Assembly (NCBI GenBank): GCA_964541525.1 | Contig: CAZIQF010000001.1 | Location: 62,001 to 126,000, forward strand | Source of the DNA: UBA1737 sp964541525 | GTDB lineage: Bacteria > Bacillota_I > Bacilli_A > ML615J-28 > CAG-313 | Length of the DNA: 64,000 nucleotides | Reading direction: 5' to 3' | In this document: piece after piece, positions 7,432-16,622 of the stretch | Layout of the letters: the number at the start of each line of letters is the position of its first letter | Numbering within the stretch: the stretch's first letter is position 1 | The notes under the pieces: model-generated | The model's input: the letters and a program-made list of their open reading frames with translations, nothing else | Database searches by the model: none | What the model was told of the DNA's origin: nothing | Position numbers and translations under genes: made by a program

Positions 7432-7791
7432 TTATTGCAGTAAGATAAATATAATAACATTACCAATAATAATTAAAATATTAATTCCTAATAATACTAT
7501 GGATAAAATTTTAAATGATTTTATTGCTTTGAACAATGTAATAATTGATAAAGTTGAACTAATAAGAACCAAGATTATCGATGTAAACATCATAATAACT
7601 AACACAATAGCTGGTCCAATAGCTCCAAGCCCTTCTAGTCCTTCTGCACTATTTTGAATTTCTAATAATTGAACATATGCAACGCATGATAAAATTAAGC
7701 AAAATATGGCAGCAACAGTTAAAACAATCGAAATTATTCCTAAAATAATCCCTAATTTTTTACCTTTCGTGATATTTGCTTTTGCTTCCAC
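7432..7791 (-). CDS. Small membrane protein of unknown function
   Basis: 119 residues with three long hydrophobic segments (about residues 14-40, 57-85 and 95-118) and a short basic N-terminal stretch (VEAKANITKGKK). I do not recognise the family. The start is the GTG at 7789-7791, preceded by AGGGGGA; reading further upstream in the same frame would run into pncB and has no ribosome binding site. One base separates it from the pncB stop, so it is the last gene of the GH9-pncB transcript and ends at a strong terminator. Confidence 0.7.
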   Translation of the reverse strand: MEAKANITKGKKLGIILGIISIVLTVAAIFCLILSCVAYVQLLEIQNSAEGLEGLGAIGPAIVLVIMMFTSIILVLISSTLSIITLFKAIKSFKILSIVLLGINILIIIGNVIIFILLQ

Positions 7792-7792
7792 T

Positions 7793-9235
7793 TTATTTCC
7801 CCCTTTCTTTAGAAAGCATCTTTTGTTTAATATCCCATAATTTTTGTGATAAATCGACATAATAAGTATGAGGATTATCAAATCTTTTTACTTCATCCCA
7901 TAAACGATTAACTTCGTTTTGCGAATATTTTCGAATATCTTCTAATGTAGGCAATTCATATACTTGTTGACCATTTAAAAATACTGGAACTTGCAATGGT
8001 TCAACATAGAAGTCGGTAATGGTTTTGCGTTTCCAAGTGTAGTTAGGATGAAAAATTTCATATGGTTCTTTTTCATCAATTACTTCATCATAAACACACA
8101 TTACATCTGCAATTGCTTTATTCGTTTGTTTTTCAAAGAAACGATAAGTTTTCTTAAAATGCGGATTAGTAATTTTTGATTCATTTTCACTAATCTTAAT
8201 TTTAGGAATAATTTTTCCATCTTCTTCGATTGCAACTAATTTATAAACACCACCAAACACAGGATCTGATGAAGCCGTAATTAAGCGTTCACCAACACCA
8301 AAAGAATCTACTGCCGCATCTTGATTAATTAATTCTGATACTAAGCGTTCATCAAGTCCATTTGAAACACAAATTGTAACCCAAGGAAGTCCTGCTTCCA
8401 CGAACATCTTATGAGCTTTTTTACTCAAATAAGCAATGTCCCCGGAATCAATGCGAATTCCCGCTTTTTTAATCCCCATCGGTAATAAAACATTTTTAAT
8501 CGCTTTAATTGCATTAGGCACTCCTTGTTTTAATACATCATAAGTATCAACAAGTAAAACGACATTATGTGGATAAAGTTTACAATAAGTTTCAAAGGCT
8601 TCATATTCACTATCAAACATTTGAACCCATGAATGAGCCATAGTTCCTAGTGCTTTTACCCCATGTTCTTTGTCGGCAATTGCACAAGCTGTACCACTAA
8701 CACCACCAATATAAGCACTTCTAGCACCTAAAATGGCAGCGGATGCCCCCTGTGCCCGTCTACTACCAAATTCCATAACTGGTCTACCTTCAGCAGCACG
8801 AACAATTCGATTCGTTTTTGTTGCAATTAATGATTGATGATTAATTGAAAGTAATAAATATGTTTCAATTAATTGTGCTTCAATTGCTTTCGCTCTAACT
8901 GTAATTAAAGGTTCATATGGGAAAACTGGTGTTCCTTCTTTTACTGCATAAATATCACCAGTAAATTTAAAATTACTTAAATATTCTAAAAATTCTTCAC
9001 AGAAAACATTCTTTGATCTTAAGAATTCAATATCTTCATTAGAAAAGTGTAAATTATTAATATATTGAACAACACTTTCTAATCCAGCACAGATAACAAA
9101 ACCACCTTGATCAGGATTTTTACGATAAAATAAATCAAAATATGTAGTTGTGTCTCTATACTTAGTTTGGAAATAACCATTTGCCATTGTTAACTCATAA
9201 AAGTCACATAATAAAGTATAATTATTTAAATCCAT
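7793..9235 (-). CDS. pncB: Nicotinate phosphoribosyltransferase
   Basis: 480 residues, usual for the Bacillota form. It converts nicotinate and PRPP to nicotinate mononucleotide in the Preiss-Handler NAD salvage pathway. Recognisable blocks: YFDLFYRKNPDQGGFVICAG near the start, EFGSRRAQG with the catalytic/PRPP region, VDTYDVLKQG, RIDSGDIAYLSKKA and SNGLDE. The ATG lies 2 bases after the upstream GH9 gene stop, so it is coupled to it. Confidence 0.95.
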   Translation of the reverse strand: MDLNNYTLLCDFYELTMANGYFQTKYRDTTTYFDLFYRKNPDQGGFVICAGLESVVQYINNLHFSNEDIEFLRSKNVFCEEFLEYLSNFKFTGDIYAVKEGTPVFPYEPLITVRAKAIEAQLIETYLLLSINHQSLIATKTNRIVRAAEGRPVMEFGSRRAQGASAAILGARSAYIGGVSGTACAIADKEHGVKALGTMAHSWVQMFDSEYEAFETYCKLYPHNVVLLVDTYDVLKQGVPNAIKAIKNVLLPMGIKKAGIRIDSGDIAYLSKKAHKMFVEAGLPWVTICVSNGLDERLVSELINQDAAVDSFGVGERLITASSDPVFGGVYKLVAIEEDGKIIPKIKISENESKITNPHFKKTYRFFEKQTNKAIADVMCVYDEVIDEKEPYEIFHPNYTWKRKTITDFYVEPLQVPVFLNGQQVYELPTLEDIRKYSQNEVNRLWDEVKRFDNPHTYYVDLSQKLWDIKQKMLSKERGK

Positions 9236-9237
9236 TG

Positions 9238-11556
9238 TTAGTACCTCTTTTCTTCAATTAAATCTGCAAGTACCCATAGATACTTTCCAGTGGTATGTCC
9301 CCAGATTTCTTTATATACAGCATGATTACGTGTAGGCCAAAATGGTGCATCATTATCACCTTTGGTCATAATTCCAACCGGAAGGGCACCAACCATTTGT
9401 CTAGAAAACGCTACATATAATGGGTGATAGTTATGACCTTCACCATACATTGTTGATGATGCGAATGGGTTTTTGCCTAAAATCCATTCTAATTGATCAA
9501 TTGCAATTTGTTTTAATTTTTGATCATTCAATAGTACAGCAATACTGCTAATCGCCTTAGTCTTACTAAGTAGCGTTGCATGATACCCCCTTCTTTGAAT
9601 GGCAATTGGAAATCTTCTTAAATAGATTCCTTCGGCTAACTTTTTACCACTCATCGCTTGTTTTTTAAGCATTTCTAATCCTTCAGCCTTAGTTCCATAA
9701 CTAGCAGGGATTGTAAAGCGATCTGGATTGATTTTATCAACAATATATAAATGTCCTGGCATTAATCCATAAGGAGATGTAAACTGCATACTATTTACTA
9801 CATATGAGCGATATAATTTGATAGCATTAATCCACATATCATAATCCGGATGATCAGGAAGCACCTTCGCAAGCATTACAAGACCTTGAATTGGTGATTG
9901 TTCATGACCTCGATGTTCGTATGTTAAGATATAATTATGATTGGGATCTTCGTAGAAGAATCCTCTTAAATCAATTTCCATACCTAAGTCAGTTGTTTCT
10001 TGACAAGCCATAATAATTCTCGCATATTCAACAGCCGCATCTAAATAATAGTGATCTTGTGTTGCAAGATATAGTTCACATGCAGCAATGCTTCCATGAC
10101 CAGCCACTTGACTATCAATATTTGGTCCCCATCTTTTAGTATAAATTCCTTGTTCATAGCCTTTTTTTGCAAATTCAAAATCTTCTTTGGCACTTCTTAG
10201 ACACCAATCCGCAAAGACTTGATCTTCTTCTAGATAGACATTATAAGCTTTTGCAAGAGCAGCACTAGCTAAAAAATTTTCAAATGGCCCATTTTCTGCT
10301 ACATTATTATAGACCGTTTTGTTATCAGTAGTTAGAATATTTTTACGCCAAATTGAATATGTTACTGCAAGGGCACGATAACCATCACCAAATCTAGTTC
10401 TAAGTAACCAATTTAGCCCAACTCTGGCTTCTTCAATTAAACGTTCATATAAAAGTTGATTTTGATTCTTAACTTTACAAGCTAAATCTAATATTGCATG
10501 AGCCATTTCAGCAGTTGGAATTTCGAATTGCGATACATCTCCTGCATCATGCCAACCACCAAAGTTAGGTACACTTGATCCATTAGGATGAACTGAACGA
10601 CAATTTAAATGACAAGCACTATGTACTCCAGGAATATCTTCACCACATCTAAGCAATCGTAAAAAATTCATGCTCTTCCAAATTGAAGAATCATAAACTG
10701 AATCACTGATTAAGAACTCCCTAGTTTTATTATTACCTACAACTAAATAATATAATCCCTCTTCTGTAATTTCACTAAAATCCATTATATAGAATGTTCC
10801 TAAATCACTATATTCTTCTACTAATGGCTTTTCTAAGATTATTTTGTCCTTATTATATACAGCAAAATGTTCACTTGTTTTAATTCCAGTTAATGCTATT
10901 TTTTTAACATCTTTAAAATATCCAACATGTGAGTAAGCAATTCGTTCTTCTAAATCCCAACCTTCTTGATATTCAGCATCAACAATTTCTGCTGTAACAT
11001 TATCAATATACACTTCATAATTTGGAAGTCCTTCTGGAGGAGTACCCATTAGCCAAGGACCAATACTTATTTCTTCACATAAATCTCTTTTTACATCACT
11101 AATTTCCCAAATTATATGATTCCATTTATTAGGTTTTAAACTTGGAGAATGATGTTCTAGTCCACCTTTATTACCGATAAAGAATTGATAATAAAAGTTC
11201 TGATAACCATTGGCTTTAATATAAATATCACATGCGATACGATTATATTTAGTTAAATTTTGAATTGGTAATTTAATCTTAACACTAGGCCATGGTCTAG
11301 GTATAACATTTTCAACATCTGTTGATAATCTAATTTTAAGCGAAGATGACCCTGTTAAATATATTTCATGATTGATACTAACTTCTAGACAAGCATTGGT
11401 AGTGACATTATTTAAAGATGTTCCATCATATAAACATAAAGAATCATATACTTTTTTATTTAACCATCTAGTTTCTGCTGAATCAGCTTCGTTTGCTTTA
11501 ATTTCTTTATGAACATACAAACTTTCATTTAGCAATTGTTTTAATTCTTGATTCAT
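9238..11556 (-). CDS. Glycoside hydrolase family 9 protein without a secretion signal
   Basis: 772 residues. Order: an N-terminal beta-sandwich-like region (about 40-195), an Ig-like cellulase N-terminal domain (about 205-285, ALTGIKTSEHFAVYNKDKI), then the (alpha/alpha)6 catalytic domain with NFGGWHDAGDVSQFEIPTAE (catalytic DAGD near 336-339) and a C-terminal GKNPFASSTMYG region near 700. GH9 enzymes cut beta-1,4-glucans. The N-terminus (MNQELKQLLNESLYV) is hydrophilic, so the enzyme is probably cytoplasmic and acts on imported oligosaccharides. Cotranscribed with pncB. Exact specificity is unknown. Confidence 0.85.
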   Translation of the reverse strand: MNQELKQLLNESLYVHKEIKANEADSAETRWLNKKVYDSLCLYDGTSLNNVTTNACLEVSINHEIYLTGSSSLKIRLSTDVENVIPRPWPSVKIKLPIQNLTKYNRIACDIYIKANGYQNFYYQFFIGNKGGLEHHSPSLKPNKWNHIIWEISDVKRDLCEEISIGPWLMGTPPEGLPNYEVYIDNVTAEIVDAEYQEGWDLEERIAYSHVGYFKDVKKIALTGIKTSEHFAVYNKDKIILEKPLVEEYSDLGTFYIMDFSEITEEGLYYLVVGNNKTREFLISDSVYDSSIWKSMNFLRLLRCGEDIPGVHSACHLNCRSVHPNGSSVPNFGGWHDAGDVSQFEIPTAEMAHAILDLACKVKNQNQLLYERLIEEARVGLNWLLRTRFGDGYRALAVTYSIWRKNILTTDNKTVYNNVAENGPFENFLASAALAKAYNVYLEEDQVFADWCLRSAKEDFEFAKKGYEQGIYTKRWGPNIDSQVAGHGSIAACELYLATQDHYYLDAAVEYARIIMACQETTDLGMEIDLRGFFYEDPNHNYILTYEHRGHEQSPIQGLVMLAKVLPDHPDYDMWINAIKLYRSYVVNSMQFTSPYGLMPGHLYIVDKINPDRFTIPASYGTKAEGLEMLKKQAMSGKKLAEGIYLRRFPIAIQRRGYHATLLSKTKAISSIAVLLNDQKLKQIAIDQLEWILGKNPFASSTMYGEGHNYHPLYVAFSRQMVGALPVGIMTKGDNDAPFWPTRNHAVYKEIWGHTTGKYLWVLADLIEEKRY

Positions 11557-11574
11557 ATCATTTACCTCTATTAT

Positions 11575-11583
11575 ATTATATCA
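11575..11583 (-). promoter_or_regulatory. Extended -10 promoter of the GH9 operon
   Basis: TGATATAAT on the minus strand, about 20 bases before the GH9 start; no convincing -35. Confidence 0.55.
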
Positions 11584-11632
11584 CATTTATGCTTTAAAAC
11601 TAAATATAATGATTTATTAACTAAAAATATTA

Positions 11633-12490
11633 TTATTTAGATGTTGTTACTTCGTATCTACTTACATTTAAAATTGTTTCTCCATCAATCTGTAACGCAA
11701 CAGGATGATTAAACTCAACAACAATATGTTTTCCTTTAAATACTGATACCATTTTAGTCTTTTTAATATGTTCACCTTTAAAGATTGTTGGAAATGCCAT
11801 TAATGTTTTTAACCGGCCATAACCATGCATCACCATTAATGATACGCTTCGTTCTTGATTTAAACGGTCTTGATCTGGAGTTGGCATCATTCCACCACCA
11901 TAAAAACGTCCATTCATTGTTGGAGCAACCCATACTTTCTTAAATTCAAACGTTTTTCCATCAACAATAATTTTCGCTGTAGTTGGTTGATAATGAAATA
12001 ATAAACCTTTGATTGCGATTGATGTATAATTGATTTTCTTATTTGATTTTGCTTTTAACTTATCTGCTACTTCACAGCAATAGCCATCTATTCCATAACC
12101 AACACCATTAATAAAATGATAACTATTTCCATTGACAGTTACAACTGGTAATTTTACTAAATATTGATTGATTAAGACTGGTTCTATTGTTTTTGCTGTT
12201 CCTAAAATATCTTTTAAAAAGTCATTACCAGTACCAGTTGCATAATAATAAATATCATTAGTTATATTTAAATCTCTGATATTATTCACAAAACAATTTA
12301 AAGTTCCATCACCACCACATAAAATAATTTGATCTTCAGCATTTAAATTATTTACAAATTCTTGATAATTAGTAATTTCTAAGATATTCTTAAATATTTG
12401 ATTCGATGTTGCCTTTTGTTTTAATTCATTTATTATAACTTCACCTTGATTGTTATTTGCTTTGGGATTGTATAAATAGTATTTTTTCAT
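11633..12490 (-). CDS. Diacylglycerol/lipid kinase family protein
   Basis: 285 residues of the DagK/YegS catalytic family: NPKANNNQGE at the start, the nucleotide-binding CGGDGTLN loop (about residues 58-65), TGTGNDFLKD, and GGGMMPTP with the C-terminal beta-sandwich. Such enzymes phosphorylate diacylglycerol or related lipids, recycling them to phosphatidate; this fits a genome with several PlsC enzymes, but substrate is inferred. Lies between the rbr terminator and the GH9 gene, on the same strand. Confidence 0.88.
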   Translation of the reverse strand: MKKYYLYNPKANNNQGEVIINELKQKATSNQIFKNILEITNYQEFVNNLNAEDQIILCGGDGTLNCFVNNIRDLNITNDIYYYATGTGNDFLKDILGTAKTIEPVLINQYLVKLPVVTVNGNSYHFINGVGYGIDGYCCEVADKLKAKSNKKINYTSIAIKGLLFHYQPTTAKIIVDGKTFEFKKVWVAPTMNGRFYGGGMMPTPDQDRLNQERSVSLMVMHGYGRLKTLMAFPTIFKGEHIKKTKMVSVFKGKHIVVEFNHPVALQIDGETILNVSRYEVTTSK

Positions 12491-12525
12491 ATTCTATTCC
12501 TTTATTTAGTAGATATATAGTAGAT

Positions 12526-12558
12526 ATAAAATAAAGCCTGAGTACAAAACTCTGGCTT
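12526..12558 (-). terminator. Terminator of the perR-rbr operon
   Basis: Minus-strand stem AAGCCAGAGT/ACTCAGGCTT (one mismatch), loop TTTGT, then TATTTTATAT. Confidence 0.8.
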
Positions 12559-12570
12559 ATTTGTTTTATT

Positions 12571-13104
12571 TTAGTAGTTTTCTTTTCTTACTTCAAAGTA
12601 GCTCTTTGGATGAGTACATACTGGACATACTTCAGGAGCTTTTTTGCCCATTACTAAATGACCGCAGTTGCGACATTCCCACATTGTTTCTTCAGATTTT
12701 TCAAATACTTTTTGCATGTCAACATTATTAAGTAATGCACGATATCTTTCTTCATGAGCTTTTTCGATTGCTGCTACAGCTCTAAATTGATAAGCAAGAC
12801 GTGTAAATCCTTCTTCTTCAGCATCTTTTGCAAAGCGATCATACATATCAGTCCATTCATAATTTTCACCTTCTGCAGCAGCAGCAAGATTTTCAGCTGT
12901 ATTTCCTAATTCACCCAAAGCCTTAAACCATAATTTTGCATGTTCTTTTTCATTATTAGCTGTTTGTTCAAAAATAGCAGCGATTTGTTCGTAGCCTTCT
13001 TTACGAGCAACACTTGCAAAATAAGTGTACTTGTTTCTTGCTTGGCTTTCACCAGCAAAAGCAGTCATTAAGTTTTGTTCAGTTTTTGATCCTTTTAATT
13101 CCAT
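12571..13104 (-). CDS. rbr: Rubrerythrin
   Basis: 177 residues. The N-terminal four-helix diiron domain shows the paired Glu/ExxH ligands (FAGESQARNKY, NNEKEHAKLWF, AIEKAHEERY) and the C-terminus carries a rubredoxin-like FeS4 site (CRNCGHLV and CPVCTHP). Rubrerythrin reduces hydrogen peroxide in anaerobes using NADH-derived electrons. It follows perR by 42 bases without its own promoter, so it is probably transcribed from the PerR-box promoter and induced by peroxide. Confidence 0.97.
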   Translation of the reverse strand: MELKGSKTEQNLMTAFAGESQARNKYTYFASVARKEGYEQIAAIFEQTANNEKEHAKLWFKALGELGNTAENLAAAAEGENYEWTDMYDRFAKDAEEEGFTRLAYQFRAVAAIEKAHEERYRALLNNVDMQKVFEKSEETMWECRNCGHLVMGKKAPEVCPVCTHPKSYFEVRKENY

Positions 13105-13146
13105 TTTTTATAACCTCCTAAGTATGAAATTAATTAATACCTTAAT

Positions 13147-13524
13147 TTAATGTGAAAAACTTTTCTTACAAGCTTCACAAACATAATGCATGTCCAAATT
13201 ATATGAAGTCAAATTGACTTTAATTTTTTGTTCAATCATATCTTTTAAATCTGTGACATGTACATCTATAATATGCCCACAACTATCACAAATAAGATGT
13301 TCATGTGGTTTTGTTATTTTATCAAATCGATCAGCATTACCTGGTGATTTAATTCTCGCAATATAATTTTCACTGACAAGCGCATTTAGATTATTATAGA
13401 CTGTCGCAAAAGCAATACTATCCATCCGCTTTTTGGCTTCCATAAAAATCGCTTCTGCAGTTAAATGCTCCATTGAATCATTGATAATTGCAAGTATCAA
13501 TTTTCTTTGTTTAGTCATAAACAT
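13147..13524 (-). CDS. perR: Fur-family peroxide regulator, PerR-like
   Basis: About 125 residues: winged-helix DNA-binding domain (LTAEAIFMEAKKRM, FATVYNNLNALVSENYIARI) followed by the metal-binding dimerisation domain with two CxxC sites (CDSCGH and CEACKK) and His ligands (KPHEH, DMHYV). The neighbour rubrerythrin and the palindrome on the promoter indicate PerR rather than Fur or Zur. Start choice is uncertain among TTG 13536, ATG 13524 and ATG 13518; ATG 13524 follows GGAAGG by 4 bases. Confidence 0.9.
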   Translation of the reverse strand: MFMTKQRKLILAIINDSMEHLTAEAIFMEAKKRMDSIAFATVYNNLNALVSENYIARIKSPGNADRFDKITKPHEHLICDSCGHIIDVHVTDLKDMIEQKIKVNLTSYNLDMHYVCEACKKSFSH

Positions 13525-13540
13525 ATTACCTTCCAAAATT

Positions 13541-13559
13541 TAGAATTATTATAATTCTA
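13541..13559. promoter_or_regulatory. PerR-box-like operator
   Basis: A perfect 9-1-9 palindrome (TAGAATTAT-T-ATAATTCTA) starting 5 bases downstream of the perR -10 and covering the likely start site. It resembles the Fur/PerR box architecture (TTATAATnATTATAA). Binding would repress perR-rbr. Confidence 0.75.
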
Positions 13560-13564
13560 TGTTT

Positions 13565-13593
13565 ATTATAATATATTTATTTATTAGTTTCAA
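13565..13593 (-). promoter_or_regulatory. Sigma-A promoter of perR-rbr
   Basis: Minus strand -35 TTGAAA (13588-13593), 17-base spacer, -10 TATAAT (13565-13570). Confidence 0.85.
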
Positions 13594-13602
13594 ACAAAAT
13601 GC

Positions 13603-14364
13603 TTATCGGTTAACAAAATTTTTACTATAGATTTGTGCTGTTTCTTTCGCAACTAATTCAAACATCAATTTAATCAAAAATTGAGATAATGAATTAACTG
13701 CAATTAAATTAGTTCCAGTTTTAATCCAATAAATCGGTGTTAACACACTTTGAATTTTAATTGCTGCGTTAAAAAATCCAATTGTAATCTGAATACCTCT
13801 TAAACTATAGATTCTTTTAATCTTACCAGTGGTTTTGACCAATTCATTTAGGGTCGAAATTTTTATTTTATTTAGATTAGGAATGCCTAAATCACTAATA
13901 ATTTGATAGATTAAGCTAACAATCTCTCTTAACAACAAAAAAATTTCATCAATCGATAACTCATATAACGGATATTTACTATTAGGATAATAAATTTTTG
14001 CTATTTCATTGATTAACCACCATAGTTCTTTAGATATACTCATTGGACCACTTAGTGGCTCTTTCAATTTTAAATACGTTGTAGATAATTCCTCATATTT
14101 TACTTTTCGTTTGAGGCTGATAATTCCAAACAAAATTTTAGTTTTAGTTTTTCGAACCTTAATGTGATAGCCATAAATATCATTAATCTTTGACTCAACT
14201 AATTTTACTTCTTCTTTGGGTAAAATTGCTTTTCTTTGATTAATCTGATTTAAAATCAAAACACGTTTTCTCTTAATAAAAATGGTAGCACCCATAGTAA
14301 CACCAATTAGTATTCCAAAGCATAATAATAATATTTCAGATGAACCAAAAACAATCTCAATCAT
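13603..14364 (-). CDS. Membrane-anchored protein of unknown function, paralogue of the next gene upstream
   Basis: About 253 residues; one N-terminal membrane segment (roughly 5-30) then a basic cytoplasmic-type domain. The block INEIAKIYYPNSKYPLYELSIDEI aligns with VRDIATIYHPNAEQPILEVS in the upstream neighbour, so the two are paralogues. I do not recognise an enzyme motif. Start at ATG 14362-14364, 9 bases after GGAG; a TTG at 14377 would contain the ribosome binding site. It overlaps the upstream gene by 8 bases. Last gene of the five-gene operon. Confidence 0.75.
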   Translation of the reverse strand: MIEIVFGSSEILLLCFGILIGVTMGATIFIKRKRVLILNQINQRKAILPKEEVKLVESKINDIYGYHIKVRKTKTKILFGIISLKRKVKYEELSTTYLKLKEPLSGPMSISKELWWLINEIAKIYYPNSKYPLYELSIDEIFLLLREIVSLIYQIISDLGIPNLNKIKISTLNELVKTTGKIKRIYSLRGIQITIGFFNAAIKIQSVLTPIYWIKTGTNLIAVNSLSQFLIKLMFELVAKETAQIYSKNFVNR

Positions 14365-15109
14365 TCTTATTATCTCCAATCATATCATTATTATTAACTT
14401 TATTACTATAAATTAGAATCGCTTCATTGGCTATCGTTTTAATTAATTCTTTAATTTGATTATTAATAAAAGTATCTAGTAAAAAATATTTTTTATCCTC
14501 TATTTGATTATTAGGATTGCTATTGATTGTTTTACCTTCTAACTCAGATAAAACAAATGATAGTTTTAATTTTCTAATATCTAGTGATACATTTTCATTT
14601 TTTTCTTTTTTAAAGATTCCTTTAAAGAAATTTTTCACATTATGAAAACTAGCATAACCAATCCATACAACTTTAAAAACTGAACTAGAAATGATTTCAT
14701 CAATAACATGATCAATTTGATCAATAATATGATTTGTTAAAAGTAAAATACTTTCAAGTGATACTTCTAAAATGGGCTGTTCAGCATTAGGATGATAAAT
14801 AGTTGCAATATCCCTAACTAAATCAAAAGCAATTTTTTTTAATGAGTTAATTCTTAAACTTAATCCTTTATGCGAATATTCATTTTCATAGAGCACTTGA
14901 TATTTTAAAATAATCTTATTGGGATCTGTTATCGGTGATATTATTTTAGGTGCTACTCTAGGTTGCTTCCTGATTCGCTGATGAATTAAGGTAATAATCA
15001 AATACACAAGCATAACAATCCCGATGCCAATGATGATTCCAATGACTAGAATTATTATTGAATTAAGTGTCTTGATTAAAATGTCTTTAATCGCTAAACT
15101 AAGCAGCAT
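14357..15109 (-). CDS. Membrane-anchored protein of unknown function, paralogue of the next gene downstream
   Basis: About 250 residues. One strong membrane helix near the N-terminus (about 10-38) then a soluble domain with the shared block RDIATIYHPNAEQPILEVSL followed by a hydrophobic helix ESILLLTNHIIDQIDHVI. A YHP-type motif followed by an LEVSL-type helix also occurs, as far as I recall, next to DUF697/GTPase proteins; this is not verified. Start at ATG 15107-15109, after GAGGAG; it overlaps the DUF697-like gene by 11 bases. Ends in TGA. Confidence 0.75.
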   Translation of the reverse strand: MLLSLAIKDILIKTLNSIIILVIGIIIGIGIVMLVYLIITLIHQRIRKQPRVAPKIISPITDPNKIILKYQVLYENEYSHKGLSLRINSLKKIAFDLVRDIATIYHPNAEQPILEVSLESILLLTNHIIDQIDHVIDEIISSSVFKVVWIGYASFHNVKNFFKGIFKKEKNENVSLDIRKLKLSFVLSELEGKTINSNPNNQIEDKKYFLLDTFINNQIKELIKTIANEAILIYSNKVNNNDMIGDNKND

Positions 15110-16076
15110 CAGTTTCTCCTCGTTCATCAATAATTGTTTTAGCTTCTTTTACTGCATCAACTAAAAAATCATTCTCTGCTTCTTCAATTGAAATCATTCT
15201 TGATACAACCTTAAATTCATTATATAAGTATTTTCTCGTAATGACACCTACTCTCGCAGTCAAGAAGCCATTTGCTGCACCTTCCATCACTGAAGCAATT
15301 GGTTTGCCAATGGCTGGTAAATCCTTAAAGAACTTAGAACAACAATTAACCACTACTTCACCTAAATTCATTGATTCGATTGAATAAGCAACTAAAGCAT
15401 TTCTAAATACTTTAAAAATTAATTTAGCTAGTTTCACATAAGAAGGACGATATCCACATTTAACCACAATTTGCATTACCATTTTAATATTAGCCATTAT
15501 AACCGTTAACGCATCAAAGGTATTATTCTTACTAAGGCCAGTAGCACAAGCAACTTTAGATGAAGTCGCCCAAATAATTTTATTAATATCTTTTTTGATA
15601 TATTTATTGTAAACAAGATTTAATTCATCACGAAGTGCATATTTATCATCTAATTTAGCTTTTAAATTATTCTTTGCTGCAAAGGGAACACAGTTATTTC
15701 CATCAATAATATTTTTTGTAACACTTTTTAAAGTCCGATAATTTCGCTTGCTAATTGTTACATTATTTTTAGTTGCATCTAATGTAAATGTAGGGGCATT
15801 AATGATTCTAACTATTGGCATAACAATAAAAATAATTACGACTACAATTGCTACTACAACCATTGCAATACCAAAATATTGGTTAATACTACTAGCTGAT
15901 TGATAGATATTCAAGATACAACTGATTAAGAAGATAATGATTAGAATTCCAACAATTGAACCAATGGTATACCAAATTTTTTTATTTTCTTGATTAATCA
16001 ATTTTGTTTCAACATCACTATTGCTGATTTTCATTATCTCATTTTGTTGTTGTTTTTTCTTCTTACCTAAAGCCAT
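15099..16076 (-). CDS. DUF697 (YcjF-like) family membrane protein
   Basis: About 325 residues. A hydrophilic N-terminus (GKKKKQQQNEIMK), two membrane segments (about 35-60 and 70-92), then a domain with YcjF/DUF697 features: LVYNKYIKKDINKIIWATS, a stretch on TVIMANIKMVMQIVVKCGYRPS, and the NGFLTARVGVITRKYLYN ending. In enterobacteria YcjF accompanies the GTPase YcjX under phage-shock control; no GTPase is in this operon. Two adjacent ATGs follow GGAGG; the second (16074-16076) has the better spacing. Function unknown. Confidence 0.7.
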   Translation of the reverse strand: MALGKKKKQQQNEIMKISNSDVETKLINQENKKIWYTIGSIVGILIIIFLISCILNIYQSASSINQYFGIAMVVVAIVVVIIFIVMPIVRIINAPTFTLDATKNNVTISKRNYRTLKSVTKNIIDGNNCVPFAAKNNLKAKLDDKYALRDELNLVYNKYIKKDINKIIWATSSKVACATGLSKNNTFDALTVIMANIKMVMQIVVKCGYRPSYVKLAKLIFKVFRNALVAYSIESMNLGEVVVNCCSKFFKDLPAIGKPIASVMEGAANGFLTARVGVITRKYLYNEFKVVSRMISIEEAENDFLVDAVKEAKTIIDERGETDAA

Positions 16077-16088
16077 CATCTTCCTCCT

Positions 16089-16622
16089 TTAATACTCTTT
16101 TTGCTTTTTTATCGCTTTAAATGCCTTTTTCTCTCCTTGTTCTGCTAATAAAGTTAACCAACTAAACAATAAATTAGCCGTTTCTTCATGCATTAAATCT
16201 TTAGCTTTCTTCATCACAAAATATTCTAAAGCCGATGAATCCGTATATTTATCTTTCAAGTAAGTCTTTGATGCTGCAAGTCGATCACAAAACATTTCTT
16301 TTACATATTTAATCGGCATTTTAACTGATTTGTATTCATGTATTTTCATATCTAAATCGTTCCAATATTCAAAGTGATGTTTATTTCGCCCCTTATGGTG
16401 AATCCAAGCAACCGAATAGCCGTTTAATTCTCGTTCATAATCATTCGGACTTCTAACACCCTGATAATATTTTACCCCACGAAAAAATTCAGTTGGGGAA
16501 TATTTAGATAAGTCATGAGTTAGGCCTTGCCAAATCATTCCTAATTTAAAACAATGTTTCATTACTAAAAATCGATGATGATTAACTGTGTGTAAATGAC
16601 GAAAAAAATTCTTTACTGACAT
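16089..16622 (-). CDS. DUF5662 family protein
   Basis: 177 residues. Features: HLHTVNHHRFLVMKHC, GLTHDLSKYSPTEF, and YSVAWIHHKGRNKHHFEYW; the many paired His and Asp residues (HD, HH-KG-R-N-KHH) suggest a metal-dependent HD-like fold, as in DUF5662 proteins found in Bacillota and phages. No function is established. AGAGGG precedes the ATG; it overlaps the upstream gene by 10 bases and is followed 9 bases later by the DUF697-like gene, so it belongs to this operon. Confidence 0.7.
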   Translation of the reverse strand: MSVKNFFRHLHTVNHHRFLVMKHCFKLGMIWQGLTHDLSKYSPTEFFRGVKYYQGVRSPNDYERELNGYSVAWIHHKGRNKHHFEYWNDLDMKIHEYKSVKMPIKYVKEMFCDRLAASKTYLKDKYTDSSALEYFVMKKAKDLMHEETANLLFSWLTLLAEQGEKKAFKAIKKQKEY

